From Bretschneidera sinensis (Eukaryota > Streptophyta > Magnoliopsida > Brassicales > Akaniaceae): a stretch of 64,000 nucleotides of DNA. The notes under the pieces were generated by a model, which was not told the origin of the DNA, did no database searches, and worked only from the letters and a program-made list of their open reading frames with translations. The position numbers were made by a program, and so were the translations under genes. Positions 1 to 12,634 of the stretch are shown one piece after another. The stretch lies in assembly GCA_023935145.1 (NCBI GenBank), contig CM043700.1, positions 139,093,328 to 139,157,327 on the forward strand. The letters run 5' to 3'. Positions within the stretch are counted from its first letter, which is position 1; every line of letters starts with the position of its first letter.

Positions 1-3000
1 TATTGTCACGCTATGCATGTAGCATTTTCTTTCCATCAGATTGACTGCAATACCATGAGTCAGGTGTTGCTTTCTATTAAATGTAGGTATCCTTTTTTCC
101 TATTAGTAATTAAATGTAGATATCCTATGCAAAGGAACTGTTACTCCTGATCATAGATTAAGCAAGAGAATATCAATATATAGATGCATCAACATGAAAA
201 GAGTTCTAAAACTTTATTTCATATTTTCGTAATTTCAACAAACTACAAAGAAATGATCTTCAGCCAAGGGTCAGGAGAGAGAGCATTATTCATTTCACTG
301 CATCTTTTTTTTAAAATCAAGTCCAACTTGATAACCTGCTGAAGCCAATCATAGTTCCACTTCCAGCTCATTGACAAGGCTGGAGTGTGCCCCTTTTTAA
401 CCCCAGCTTATCAATGGCATATATAACATATATATCTAGATACAGAAACCACTGGTGTCATCATGAATCTTAATTCAATCTGATCAAAGAATTCGCTTTG
501 AAGGCAAGACTCCATTACGTGCATTCTTAACTCTTTCAATAGTGGGGAAAATGATTCTAATGGATGGAGCTTTCATTTCTTGATTAACACTCCAGCAGCC
601 CCACTGTCAAGATACAATGAAATACTGAAACCATGAAAAACCAGAAGTCCAACTTTCCATAAATATCTACATTACCTCTGGATCAGACTCTTCAGACTCG
701 GTAAGTTGCATTGATCTCTTTCCTGCAGCTGCTGAAAATGCAGCTAGAAATTGTGCATTGACCGACCCAATGGAGGATGAACCTAAAGAATAGAATAGGT
801 GTCAAAGAAAACCAAACCAAAACAATATTTTTAAATTTCTAATAAATAGTTAAGAAGCTGATAATTGCAAAACACACTCACCATAAATGAAATCAGATTC
901 TTGTGATTCAGGCCATTTGTATTGACCAAAAACCTTGTAGAAGAAAAGAAAATTTCAGATAATTATTAGAGCTCCTAACGGATAATGAAACTTGATCTAA
1001 TTAGTCAAGCAAAATGCATGGGTTGCTTTAGTTGTCTAAGGCAATCAGATCCAGAAACAAGAGTTCCTTATATCAGTTGTTAGAAGGTTCGAAATGCTTA
1101 CAGGCTTTCAAGCAGTTTTTAAATGACTCAGAAGAATTTTCTTTCTGATAAACACAGACAGCATTTTATTTCAAAGGCACCAAGCGGGTGCCACCCATTT
1201 ACAAAAAACTATCTATATGATAGTACATCAATTAAGTCTATAGAGTCCTCCAAAAAAATCTCCTAAACCAAAAACCAATAGTATTTGATTATGGTGATGT
1301 TGCAAAACGCATCTTAAACCAAAAACATCATGATAAGGAAAATTAAAAGAACCCATGACACCCTTATAATGAAAAGTGAAAATGACTGGAAAACATGAGC
1401 TCTCTCTCAAATAATGCACAAATGTTATCGACAACAAGCGAAATGCAATGCTAGCAGCCATTGTTCTTGTACCCAGCAACAGCTCCCCAGAGTAAACCAG
1501 ACTTTTCCATAACTATGTTTTGCAAGACAAGTGATTTTCTAAATTAAAATGCAACAAGCGCAATGCACAGAACCACTTTCATACCAATTCTCCTAAATAC
1601 TTCCAAATCCGCATTCCATGGGTGCATGCAGTAAACATAGGTTTCCTATGAAAGCACAAGCATCAGTTGCAGTAATCATGAGTATAAATTCAGTATCTGA
1701 AATTTGGAAACCTACAATTCCTCGCAGTCGCCAGATGCATGTACACCTCTGAATTGAAGCAATGGGAGAACATAATGCAACAACATGTAGAGGTTGAATC
1801 ATCTTCCATATGTCTGAAAAACCCGGCCCCTGCACAAGTCAATATCATATCCTTCATATATTTGCCAGTCCAAACCTTAACTACTGCTTTAAATATTTAG
1901 CTGCAAGCTGTTTATCCTAGAAAATATATCAATAAACGGTAGAGTACCATGCCTGTGACACATGTAGCATTAGTTGTACTTTCTTGTTGTTTCCTCCAAA
2001 TGCAGCTTCAAGGGCTTCATTGCAATAAACATATCCAGAGAATCTGAAGAATCCAATATCCCACAACGGCGAAACCCACTTCCCAACATTCCTAGGCAGA
2101 AAGCCTAGTTGAATGCAATCTAGCACAGGGAAGCAACATGATTATTTTGATAGTTAATGACATCAAAAATGACAACTCAGAACAAACACACATTATAAGG
2201 AAAGGGAAAAACAATGGTTGTGAAACGTAGACTCTAATAGTTCCAAAGCCATAAAATTAACACAGATTACATTTAAAAGAAAATGGAAAACAAACGCAAC
2301 ATAAGCAAACCATACAACGCCTCAAAGCAAGCCCTCATTTTGGCAACTGCTTTCAGGCTCAGAGAGAGCTGCAATCAAGCAAAATTTGGGTACTGCAGCA
2401 AACTTGGATAAAAATATGTTGTATTTGTAATATCTTTAGATATTTAAACAGGGTCATAACACCTAATGTTAAGGCCATACAGAATCATCAAACCAACTGG
2501 CTCCATAGCTTTAACCACAGGAAAAAATTCATTACAACAATTCAACCACCATTTCAACTAAAGCTCCACTAAAGAAGATACCAAATGTCAGCAATCAGAT
2601 GATATATTGTGAAATCCATGTTGAGCAATCCTATGGGCTTTAATTATTTAATGATGAAAGATAATCCCTTCAAATGTAGCTATAAGTATCAGTCCTAATA
2701 TAAGTATAGACCAATGATGTTCTAATGCTTACAATATCTGCATGTATCTAAATCAAATGCTAAGATTTTACCTGCCTCAGAGAATTCATCAGGGTTTGGA
2801 ACTAGAACACTCAAGGCATTTGCATCCGCAGCCACATTGGTATTTCTTCTCAAAACAATCTCCAACATCCCATACATATTTGCACAAGATTTACTAAGAA
2901 AAGAAGCCAGTTTTTTTAGCTGTGCCCCATTTGAGTAAGTTGCAGTGTGGAAAAGGTGGCTCAAACCAAACACAGATGCTTCAACCGAACCAAGGAACTC

Positions 3001-4743
3001 CACATCAAATGACCATGACGCACAATGATTAGCCTAAAATGAGTTAAACATGAATTATAAGTTCGCTATTATGAGACCCTTAAAAAATATCAAAAATCTT
3101 TTAAATAAAAGAGAAAAAAAAAGGGACCAACTCTTCCAAATCATTATCAAAAAAATTCCTCCACATTGAAAATCTTTAACATCTGTAAAATTCTCTATAT
3201 GAAAAGAAGGATGATAAAATCATGATTTAAGTAACAAACAAATGATAGGAAAAGGAAAAAATAAGCTTTGATTCAGTATCAAAGACTGAGGTCAGGAATT
3301 GAACTCCAAAGAAGGCACCAAATGCATAAAATGTAGATCTTATCTAACGAAGAAACAAATCGCTGGATGCATGAGTTATCTAGATGTATATAAGGAGATA
3401 GTTAGCACAATGTTGATATATCAGCTTTCTATTGAAGTATCCTCAATATGGAGTAAGCACACATCAAGATGAAAATACTCACGGGCATGAAGTGCATGGA
3501 TTCTGGTAGAAGGGGAGTCCTGTAAGTATGAATTCCAGGTACTGAAGCAACTATATGACCATAATCCAATGGACCTGGCTAGGTACATCAATCACAAGAG
3601 ATGCCACAAAGCCAGCCAACTGAGCAGCAAAATCAGATCTTGAACCTTGATTTATTTCTCCATCAGGAACTTGGGTAAAAAGCGATGAATAATCAGGCGT
3701 CTTCCTGCGGGGGAAATCTTGCCACCAAACAGTATTGGTCACACTATTCCACTGTAATCATAAAAGTCAATGAGTAACACTTTAAAAATAAATAAATACA
3801 TGTAACTACATGAATGAACAGCTTCTTATGAACCAAATATAAACATAACATAAGGTACTAGGAGAAAACTGCAAATATATACAAACACGTCTACAATACC
3901 AAGGCTTTTGCTTCTAACTAGGACACAGCCATAACAGATTCCGTCGAAATTTCAAGCACGTTGCAATGTAATCATATAGTAATAGGTTGTTCAGTCTCAG
4001 TAACAATCGTGAGAACACCAGAAAGAAAAAAGCACAGAAATTCCATCATCTGAGGCTTCTAGGTTCAGCAAGCATGGAGCATCATACTCATCCAATAAGC
4101 TAAGTTTGGAGATTTGAAGATGTGTGTGTGTGTTTCATGCTCATGTATCTGTTGCACAAATACAGACGCACAAGCTCAAATACAGGTGAGCATACACGCG
4201 CACGCATGGAGCAGGGGAAGAAAAAGAAAGGGGCATTCAATCAATTGAAGGGTGACAGTATGAAAATTATTGGTTTATAAAAATTCTTATTAAAGAACCT
4301 AGATGCAGCCTAATTACCATCAGGACTCTTAAATTGGAGACAGCACTTGTCCAATAAGCATACACATACTTGCCTAGATATTCAAATTCTAGGTTTTATA
4401 TTCTAAGCAGCTGCATTTTACTTCACATATCCTAAAATTCTTTATTTCATGTTTCAAAGTTTAACATTACACGACAAGCATCTTTTTTTTTTTTGTGATA
4501 AGTAAGCACATTATAAAATGCAAATAAAAGGATCTTTAAGTATCACCTGTTTTGCACATAGATTTGCAGAAGTAATAATTATACGAATGTTATCTTCTCT
4601 TTGCAAAACAAGCAATTTTGGATGATGGCAAGCAATCCCAAAGACCTAAAGAAGCTGACCAATACTCCTGAATGAAGAACAAGCCATACAATACTTCCTT
4701 AAGCACATCACTGTACTCAAGGAAGTGGAGGGCCTCTGATACT

Positions 4744-5418
4744 GCCAAAAAACACCCCTCCAATAGGAAGACGACACGTGGATCCTCCTGATAACAGGTC
4801 ACAAGAAGACACGTGGATGACCCATGAACGGGAAGCTCAGCCTCCAGGTCATAACCGCCCTTCAGGACTCCGTCACACTCAGCTAGGCCTCCACGTCAAC
4901 ACCGCCCTCCAGGCCATCATTGCCCAACCAAGTTGGGGCATCAGGTCAGCAGACTACCCCGGACACATAAACAGCTCTTGATTAAGTCAGCAAGGCAAAG
5001 CCCTAGCGGACGGCCCCCAGCCACCTAATTGAGCCTCCTAGACATCATTACCTAACCAAGTTGGAACGTCATGTCACCAACCGGCCTTAGACTTGGACGG
5101 CTAGGCAAAGCCCTAGTGGACGATCCCCTGCCACCTAGCTAGGCCTCGTAGGCATCATTACCCAACCCAGTTGGGGAGTCATATCGTTGCCGCCTCCAAA
5201 GCCCTATAAAAAGGGTCAGGTATGCATTCCAAACGATCCAACTTTTCTCAACTTAAAAAAGAGAACGCTCGTCCTCTGCATACACCTTATTTCGCCCTAA
5301 CTTAAGCTTTGGAGCATCCCTGGAGGCACCCCCTCCGGCGACCCCATAGCCCCTCTTTCTTTCCCTGTGCAGGTACATCTGAGGCTCGACCTCCAGCTCA
5401 ACAACACACATTTTTGGC
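4744..5418 (+). mobile_element. LTR-retrotransposon remnant (solo-LTR-like) inserted in the FHA-TDP1 gene
   Basis: This stretch is GC-richer than its surroundings and unrelated to the host gene frame. It carries a TATA box at 5205-5213, followed by the block CGCCCTAACTTAAGC, a CCTCCGGCGACC block, TGTGCAGG and an AACAACACACA end, the order typical of the 3' half of plant Ty3/gypsy-type LTRs. TGCCAAAAA near the left end and TTTTTGGCA near the right end form a short inverted pair ending TG...CA. Two or three imperfect copies of a module (agccctag-ggacg, ccaccta, catcattaccyaacc-agttgg) lie at about 4890-4945, 4995-5076 and 5108-5187. No clean target-site duplication was found, so borders are approximate. 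Opposite orientation to the host gene. Confidence 0.6.
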
Positions 5419-5787
5419 ATCAACAAACTTCTTTCCTGGTGTTGGACAAGAACTGCGGCTTTTGCCCTTACCGACACAATCAACAAGAGGGATATTCTCC
5501 TTACCCACAGAATTTGGCAACGAAGTCTTATGGTGATCACTGGCAACATCAATCTCATGAGGGCCTCCAACAGTGTCTTCTTGACATAAATTGTTACAAG
5601 AAACATTATCATCTGCTATTTTACCATCTGCCATTGAAGCCTCTAAGTTTTTACCTTTACATATTAGCAAGCTTGACAGTATCTCGCTGGCCGTTTTATC
5701 ACACAGGGGTCTTTCCTTCCCATAAACTGGCCCTCTAACAGAAACTTGAGCCAAATTACCTACTTTTGAGCCGAGTAATTCAGAGCT

Positions 5788-6645
5788 TCACCCATATCTG
5801 CATTTCATTCCACAATCTGAAATAGCACATTGTATGATGCAAGATATGAGGTCATTACTATGCAATATATGCCTACACCAACTTAAAATAAAATTCACCT
5901 TTGTAATAGCATCACCACGTTCGAATCTAGAAAATTGAGAACCTGGAGACATAATATCATTTTCTCTCAAAGCAAAAACCCTTTTGCTTCCCTTCCCACT
6001 AGAAACGGCTCCTTGAGAGTGTCCTGATGAGGTCAGTGTCCCAAGTAACCGTGGCCTCTCCACTCCCATCTCACTAGAGCCAAAAACACCCACTTCCTTA
6101 TAAAAAATCCCTTGAATCACGAACCCAATTCGCATCCCTAAACTACAAACTCCTTCACTTCCACATACAAGCAAAACCTCGTCACCAGAAAACAACTCCC
6201 TAACCATACCTTTCCCAATCCCAAAACCATTAACATACACTCCATTCAATGAAACCTTAACCCTAAAACACTCGACAATCTCCGTTTCCTTTTCCAATTC
6301 ATTAGCACAAAGTAATCTTCTCCTGAATTCATCAACAACAGAACTAGAACTAACACTACGCGATAGAATTGCACCATCGAGAATATAAATCTTGCGATAT
6401 TTACAATCAAATAAAATCTGGCAATGCTGCTTACTGACCAGGCGGTTATCGAAGAGGAAATCGCAGGAGCGATTAGGCAAACCGGTGGTCGATGACAGTA
6501 GAGGAATACCGAGATTAAGAATGTCAATTAGTGCAGTTTTAGTTATGGTTCTTGGTTTCTTGCGATTTGAAACAGAGGACGAAAAGCAATTCCCTCCCCT
6601 TCTCTTATTGTTATTATTAGCGAAAGGAAAATCTGGTTCTTGCAT
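5788..6645 (-). CDS. Intact FHA-domain open reading frame (5' part of the decayed gene)
   Basis: ATG at 6643-6645 opens an uninterrupted frame of 285 codons ending at TGA 5788-5790. The N-terminus is basic (NKRRGG, NRKKPR), which would suit nuclear targeting. Residues about 40-170 read as an FHA domain: a strand with LGIPLLSS, the conserved recognition stretch NRLVSKQHCQILFD (SxxH motif), then SLNGVYVNGFGIGKG (the N-G-xx-V-N-G motif) and GDEVLLVCG. The tail MSPGSQFSRFERGDAITK continues past a possible donor (AAG/GTGAAT) and stays in frame beyond the stop into LLGSKVGNLAQVSVRG, so the TGA looks like a nonsense mutation and not the natural end. A truncated FHA protein is possible, but nothing in the sequence shows it is made. 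Confidence 0.55.
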   Translation of the reverse strand: MQEPDFPFANNNNKRRGGNCFSSSVSNRKKPRTITKTALIDILNLGIPLLSSTTGLPNRSCDFLFDNRLVSKQHCQILFDCKYRKIYILDGAILSRSVSSSSVVDEFRRRLLCANELEKETEIVECFRVKVSLNGVYVNGFGIGKGMVRELFSGDEVLLVCGSEGVCSLGMRIGFVIQGIFYKEVGVFGSSEMGVERPRLLGTLTSSGHSQGAVSSGKGSKRVFALRENDIMSPGSQFSRFERGDAITKVNFILSWCRHILHSNDLISCIIQCAISDCGMKCRYG

Positions 6646-7344
6646 AACAAGAACCACAAAGAGAAATTGAAAGAATGATAAGAAAACAGTAATGTAACTT
6701 GAATTGGAAAAAAAAATAATGGGAAGGAAAGGAGAAAACCCCTTTGCCCAAATTCATTTTTTTTTTCTCCTGCTAACATTTTCCCTCCTAATTTCCTTTT
6801 TGAGCGAGGAGGGTTAATTGGGGTCCGTTTGGTTGGCAGGTTATGTGTGTCTTGGGACTGTCTAGCAAGGTTATCCCGCACTGGTTTGGGTTATCCTGTT
6901 CCAATTAACTGACAAATATTCAAAACCAAAGAGCTTTCTTTTGTTTCTGTTTTTTTCCATGATTAAAATGTTAAAGAAGAAGACAAATGGGCAGTTAGTT
7001 TTCTAAGATTTAAGATTAATAAAAGATACAATGTTAAAAAAAAATTAAATGAAGAGAAAGGAAATAGAGGGAGAACATATCCCTCCATTTTCTATTCCAC
7101 CCTCACCATTTTTTATTACTTATGAATAATATTTACTCATACCTGCATCGCTACATGGAGAAACCTTTTTCTCAACAAACTAATGTGATTGTGTCATGTG
7201 ATAAACAAACTATGCGCAACTTGATCATTTTAATAAAATATAATATTATTATTATGTAATTTACATGTGATTTATAACACTAACAAAATATTAAATATTA
7301 GTGAATAGAAAAAGTAAAACCAATTTATTTTTTTAAAAAACAAC

Positions 7345-8153
7345 GGTCCGTTTAGTTCACATGTAAAATTTAATTGAGATTAGACAAAGATTATTGTAAC
7401 GTGGATTAGTGTTGGATTGAACAAAAATTACTATTGTTCAACGTTTGTTTCGATAATTGAATTAAAACAAATCGACATGATTCCAATGTTCGATTTGTGA
7501 AATTACAGACAAAATTATGATGTGATTAAGTTAAAAATAATTAAAACATTCTTAAATGTAAATAGTTAAAAATTGATAACAACCACAATGATGTTGATTA
7601 AAAAATTGATAACAAATTAAAAATAATAAATTATACAATATATATTTAATAATGTATTCTTTAAAATTTTGAATTCAATATTTTTAGACAAATAATTCTA
7701 AAATTTACATGGCCACTAATAAAAGCCTATTTTTCATAATTAAATTTTTATTAAATTAAATTTTATTTCTTAAATTTTTTTTTTTTTTAGATGTGTGGAG
7801 CACAAGGAGAGAGAAGGAAGAGAAATAAATGAGATAGAAGTTTTAAATTTTAATTTAAAAATAATCTTCCAAGAGGGAGAGAGAATATAAATTACCTTTT
7901 AAAAAGGATTTGGATAATATATGAATTAATTTGAAATATAAAGGATAAAATTGTCCATTAAAAATTTAATACTTGTCCCATATTAGTGTGGGACCAGTCG
8001 GGTCACATCGAGCGGTAGGAAAAAGACGGATTAGTGGGTTGGTAGGATTAATTTTTATCTTCCTACTGATGAAGCATACACTAGACATATAGGATTAAAT
8101 TAGTTAAAATCTTGACCTAATCTCATTTGTGTCTGCGAATCAAACAACAGATC
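7345..8153. repeat. MITE-like element with imperfect terminal inverted repeats
   Basis: The left end reads ggtccgtttagttcacatg and continues to ttgagattagacaaagatt. The right end, reverse complemented, reads gatctgttgtttgattcg and continues to atgagattaggtcaagatt. The match covers about 50 bases with gaps, and the ends resemble the GTCCGTTTGGTTC-type termini common in plant non-autonomous DNA transposons. The interior is AT-rich and has no transposase frame. A similar word (ggtccgtttggttggcagg) at about 6822 suggests another degraded end nearby. Superfamily not determined. Confidence 0.45.
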
Positions 8154-8734
8154 TTAAAAGAATTTGGCAAAATAATATTATATATATATACCATTGCTAA
8201 TTTTTATTATATTAAGGATTATACCCCGACACTTTATGATATATACACCCATTGTTAATGAAAAGCAAGATAATAAAAATATGATAAATTATATTAATCT
8301 ACTTTAAGTTAGTTTATTATTATATTTATTTTACTTAATTTTTAAAATACATATTTATATATTTGCTGTTAATTTTCGTTAATTAGTTACTCAAAATTCA
8401 GTCGAGTTTTATGTCAACTCAAAATTCAGTTGAGTCTTATATCAACTTATCAAATGACTGATTGATGTTATTTACGTAAAAGATTTGACTAAGTTTTAAA
8501 ATTATTAAGGAAAAAATCAGGTTTTCAATAAGTTTTTATGAACTGATATAAGGTTTTATTAGATTTTAAAAAATTAGCTAACGAAAAATTATCAATAAAT
8601 AGATAAATGTATATTCTAAAAATTAAATTTGGTAAATGTAGCATATACTAACGTCAAAGATATTAATAAAATTTACCCTAAAATTAATTATCATATAAAT
8701 CATTTCAATTCTTAACCTTTGTCAAATTTAAACA

Positions 8735-8935
8735 TCCAAACAAAAGGCTTGCTTTGGCTTTTGGGAGGAGCATTTCTAACCTTGTGGTGGAACTTGATGC
8801 ATGCATCCACTGTTGCTCACTTTGTTAACAAGGATACAATGAATTTCCATTATTTGAGTCCTGGTCACATTATTAGGTCGTCAGTCCAGCACATGCACAG
8901 GGAGGCGAATTGTCGCATACCTAATGGAGAATACT
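8735..8935 (+). mobile_element. Degraded retroelement RNase-H-like fragment
   Basis: Joining two frames gives SNLVVELDA followed by STVAHFVNKDTMNFHYLSP and VQHMHREANC. This resembles the RNase H domains of plant non-LTR retrotransposons and their domesticated 'putative ribonuclease H' relatives (ELDA...V, then HxxREAN). The frame shifts near 8800 and the middle (about 30 residues) is missing, so it is a dead scrap. It lies in AT-rich DNA with no recognisable reverse transcriptase on either side. Confidence 0.45.
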
Positions 8936-9445
8936 GTTTTTATGTAGGAAAAAAAACTTATAGTTCGGTTATATATGAAATATACATTATACAAGAGTTT
9001 ATTTTATTATTAAATTAAAATAATAAAAAAATTATATTTTTTTATTATATCATTCAATAGTGAGACAAAAAACATTATATTATGTATTTTTTATATATAT
9101 GTATTAAGTCTAATTTTTTTGCAAATAGGTTATCTCACGTACCTATTTAAAAGCATTGGATCCAGCATACAGAGTGAATCTGAAGTAATCTCTATTGCAC
9201 TTATATTAATATCGAAATTAAAGACCACTCCACATTATGTGTGATGAAAATACCAACAAATATCTATAAGAAAACTCAAAATTAAACATTTCTAACAAGA
9301 TGAATGAGCTTTTATGGATATGTGCTATGTCAAGAACATCTCATTTTTCTGACTAAGAATTTGTTAATTTTGAATAGTAATCTCATTTGTATCAGGGAAC
9401 TATGGCTGATGTTAATTTTGAATAGTAATTCATCAGTTCTTTAAT

Positions 9446-9632
9446 GATGTTTGGGTTGGTATAAATTTAAGTTAAAATTTATTAAAATTTTAATAAAGTT
9501 AAATTAAATCACTTTATTAATTAATATTTTAATTATTATTTAATACAATTTGATTTATTTTAATTATTTTTTTAATAAATTTTAAAACGCAAGTTATAAT
9601 TTAAAGTTAATTTTAAGTTGATCCAAACATTG
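9446..9632. repeat. Short palindromic AT-rich MITE, copy 1
   Basis: The element opens with atgtttgggttggtataaat and closes with aagttgatccaaacattgac, so its ends pair (AATGTTTGGATCAACTT on the other strand). The interior is runs of aaattaatt type that can also fold back. A second copy of the family lies at 55462-55657 with the same ends and length. Confidence 0.5.
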
Positions 9633-12600
9633 ACTTAATCTTCTTTTTTTAATTGCTTAAACAAAAAAATATAAAAAAATCAACAAGCAAAACTATATTA
9701 ATCTTTTATTATTTTTTTCTCATTTATTTTTCTTTCATATCCTTTATATTTCCTTCAAAGTTCCAAAAATACCCATGGTTACAACGACAGATTTAAGTAG
9801 ACAGTACGACTACTAATTTGAAGATATTAAATCATATAATTAACCAAAAAATTACTTAAATTTGGAAGTAATTCTTGATTGGACCGAATATTTTAGATTC
9901 GTCTAAAATTTTATTAGTAATTTTAAGAAATTTTATTTATAATATTTATTTTTGAGTTTCATACTTATATTGATATTATTAATAAAAAAATTTAAAATAA
10001 TCAATAAAATTCTTAATAGATCTAAATAATTAATTTTAAATTCAATCTAATCAATTTCTTTACATAAATTTAAGCATATGCTTGTAGAAGTTTTCATTCC
10101 AGACTGAGTATTGGCCATCAAAATTGGACCGAAATAGAAACAAAAATACAAATAATGCAACCGAGTAAGTCGTTGGTTGGTCACGTGTCTACTAGAAGTT
10201 CCATTAATTATGAACTGAATTTCGTAGAACACCTTTCAATTTCCCATAAAAAAAAATGCCTGCACAAAAATTGCATTGTCAACACGCAGGCCTTGTTTTT
10301 GATAAAAAAAAAAAAAAAAAAAAAAGCGAGTCAAGGTCAAAGTTGACAAGCTTTACCAAATTTGTGGGTGTTTTTTAAATTTTTGTCAACTCACTGAATC
10401 CGCGTAACCGAGTCTACAGGCCTAAAGGCAGTATTTGACGATCCTCGCACTAGAACGTCGAATTCAACTGTGCGGGTGGGTTCTCCATTAAAAAAAAACC
10501 GAAAGTACTGTGCTGGTTCACCTGACAGTTCAACTGAAAATATGAAATTGTCAATCTATAGTCTAAACTAGGAATCTTTGAGAAGCAAAAGCAAAATTAG
10601 ATTCAAATTTTGTTTCCATTCACAGTATATTCAAAAAATAAAACTAAAAATGGTATAATGAGATAATTCAAGTTCCTGACAGGAAAAAAAACAGTGATAT
10701 TGTCTCCTCATGATTTGTTACCGTTAGAAAAAATAATATAAAATGGTAATTTTATGTTATTAGGAAAGAGAAGAGAGATGGATGATAGGAGAAAAATCTT
10801 GTCATTTCAAAAGTTTTTGCAGGTCATTAACAATTCTGTTAAGAAAATGTATTTTCGTACACGAAAAAAAATAATATAAAGATCTTTAATTTAAATAACA
10901 TCATTGATCATCGCAGCTTGCTATGCTCCCTCGATCAAGTTAATCTCCAAACTTTCATTGCGACATAAATCTCATATTTATCAAGTTTGTTTCGTTAAAT
11001 TCACCCATTAACTATCTCTAACTCTGTCTAATATTATTGTTATGTGAGATGAAACAATTTAGTTACTTGATTAAATTATTTAGTTGTTGATTTTGTTCAA
11101 TGGTAGACTAATGTTAAGAAACAGTACATTTAATACGACATAAAAAACCTTATCAAAAGCATAAAAATCTTGTAAGGGAATATTAAACATCTATTTATGA
11201 GGATAACTTAATCTTGCAAATCTAGACATAGATATTTTTCACCTTCAATGTGATAAATGGCTAAATTGTTTTATCATATGTGGTAATAATGTTAATGGAG
11301 TTGTTGATGTTCAAAAATAACAAGTCATCGAAGGGGTAATGTGCGCTAGCCCAAGGAGTTTGTGCGCGTTGCAAGGACCTTGAGGGAGGTGGAAAGATGC
11401 TCGAGAAACTGGTCGTTTGCCCATTAACTTGTTCTCTCACCTACTACGGACCTGGACACCTACTAAGCAGTTGAAAGACACTAGATTATATATTTAGGGA
11501 ATTACTTTGATGCATAAATCACTAGACAAACCGTGAGAAAAATTATATAGAGAAAGTAAAAAAAGAATTTTTATATTAAGTTTCGAATCTGAATAAAACA
11601 TTATAAACCCTTTTTATAGTGGAAAGATGAGAAGATGTCATTTATGACGGACAACTTGGATAATCGGATAGTGAGTTGATGGAGGGTTGAGATTTTATTA
11701 AAGGTTTAATGCGATTTTTATCGTTTTGCTTTTGGTTGGTGAAATGATCATTTTACTCTTGGTTATGCTATGCATAATAAGATTAAAGAGTGAAATTTTA
11801 CCCACAACATAAGCTTAAAGGATTTTATAAGATTTTTTTAAACAAAATTAATAGTTGAGAGATTTATTTGTTATAATTTAGAATTTGAGGATTAATTTGA
11901 CCAAAATGATAAATTATAGGAACCAGTAATACTATTAAGTCATATCTTTTAAAACTTCAATAAATGGTATTCGGAAGGTAGTTGTTTTGTTTTATCGCTG
12001 TTCAAAGCACCAAAAGAAAAACATAATGAATTAAGAATTATTCAAACCGTTATTAATTGCATATGTAATTTTAATAATCCTAATCGACGACTGATCCAAT
12101 GAAAAAAAGAAATTAAACAGTTTGAATAACAATAACCATCTGGTTGAAATTAACGATAATTCCTTTTTTTTTTTGGTTGAATAAGTGTAACAACTGAAAT
12201 TAACGGTGGTTTGCAGCTTTCAACTTTAATTAAGCCAGTTTATTTATTTGAGACTGAAATGACGAGAAAGCCCAAAAAATTATTGGCTAGAACGAATTTA
12301 AAAAACAATGTTTTAGATTTATTTGAAATTTTATTAGTAATTTTTAAAAATTTTATTGGTAATGTTAATATAATTGTGAAATCTAAAAAATAATGTTACT
12401 AGTAAAATTCTTCAAAATTATCAATAAAATTTCGAGTCATTCTAATCAAGAATTACTCAAAAAATCTAGCTATATGCTTGGTAGCTTATAGGAGTGAGAT
12501 TCAGGAGGGTTAAACTAGGTCATACGGGCAATGGGTTAATGGGTACGGATTAAAAATGAGTATTAACAAAAATTTTCATATTTATATAAAAAATATGATT

Positions 12601-12634
12601 TAAATCGAATTTTACGAATAATGAATCAACAAAT

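Larger units (their letters stand above)
484..6645 (-). pseudogene. Decayed FHA-domain / tyrosyl-DNA phosphodiesterase (TDP1-like) gene
   Basis: The family joins an N-terminal FHA phosphopeptide-binding domain to a TDP1-like phospholipase-D fold that removes adducts from DNA ends (recalled relative: AT5G07400). Recognisable pieces in minus order: FHA exon from ATG 6645; linker exon ending near 5420 (CPTPGKKF); first HKD motif (ACHHPKLLVLQRED) in an exon ending at 4547; exon 3483-3751 (NTVWWQDFPRR, SDFAAQLAGF); exons 2772-3033, 1953-2119, 1716-1830, 882-933 (QYKWPESQESDF), 676-782 and 484-603. Lesions: TGA at 5788-5790 inside an otherwise continuous frame; LTR-like insertion about 4744-5418 replacing the start of the TDP domain; disturbed frame just before the first HKD motif; deletion with frameshift near 3556-3572 after DVPSQVHWI; stop at 484-486 with the second HKD motif absent. 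Remaining splice sites mostly look intact, so decay seems recent. The FHA part could still be translated alone. Confidence 0.82.

Noticed and set aside
1228..1479. Minus-strand 83-codon frame
   Set aside because: It lies in the intron between exons 1716-1830 and 882-933 of the decayed gene and resembles no protein.
5253..5612. Overlapping open frames of 119-123 codons on both strands around 5253-5754
   Set aside because: They mix LTR sequence with the linker exon of the FHA gene; only the minus frame from 5754 down to about 5420 continues the FHA protein.
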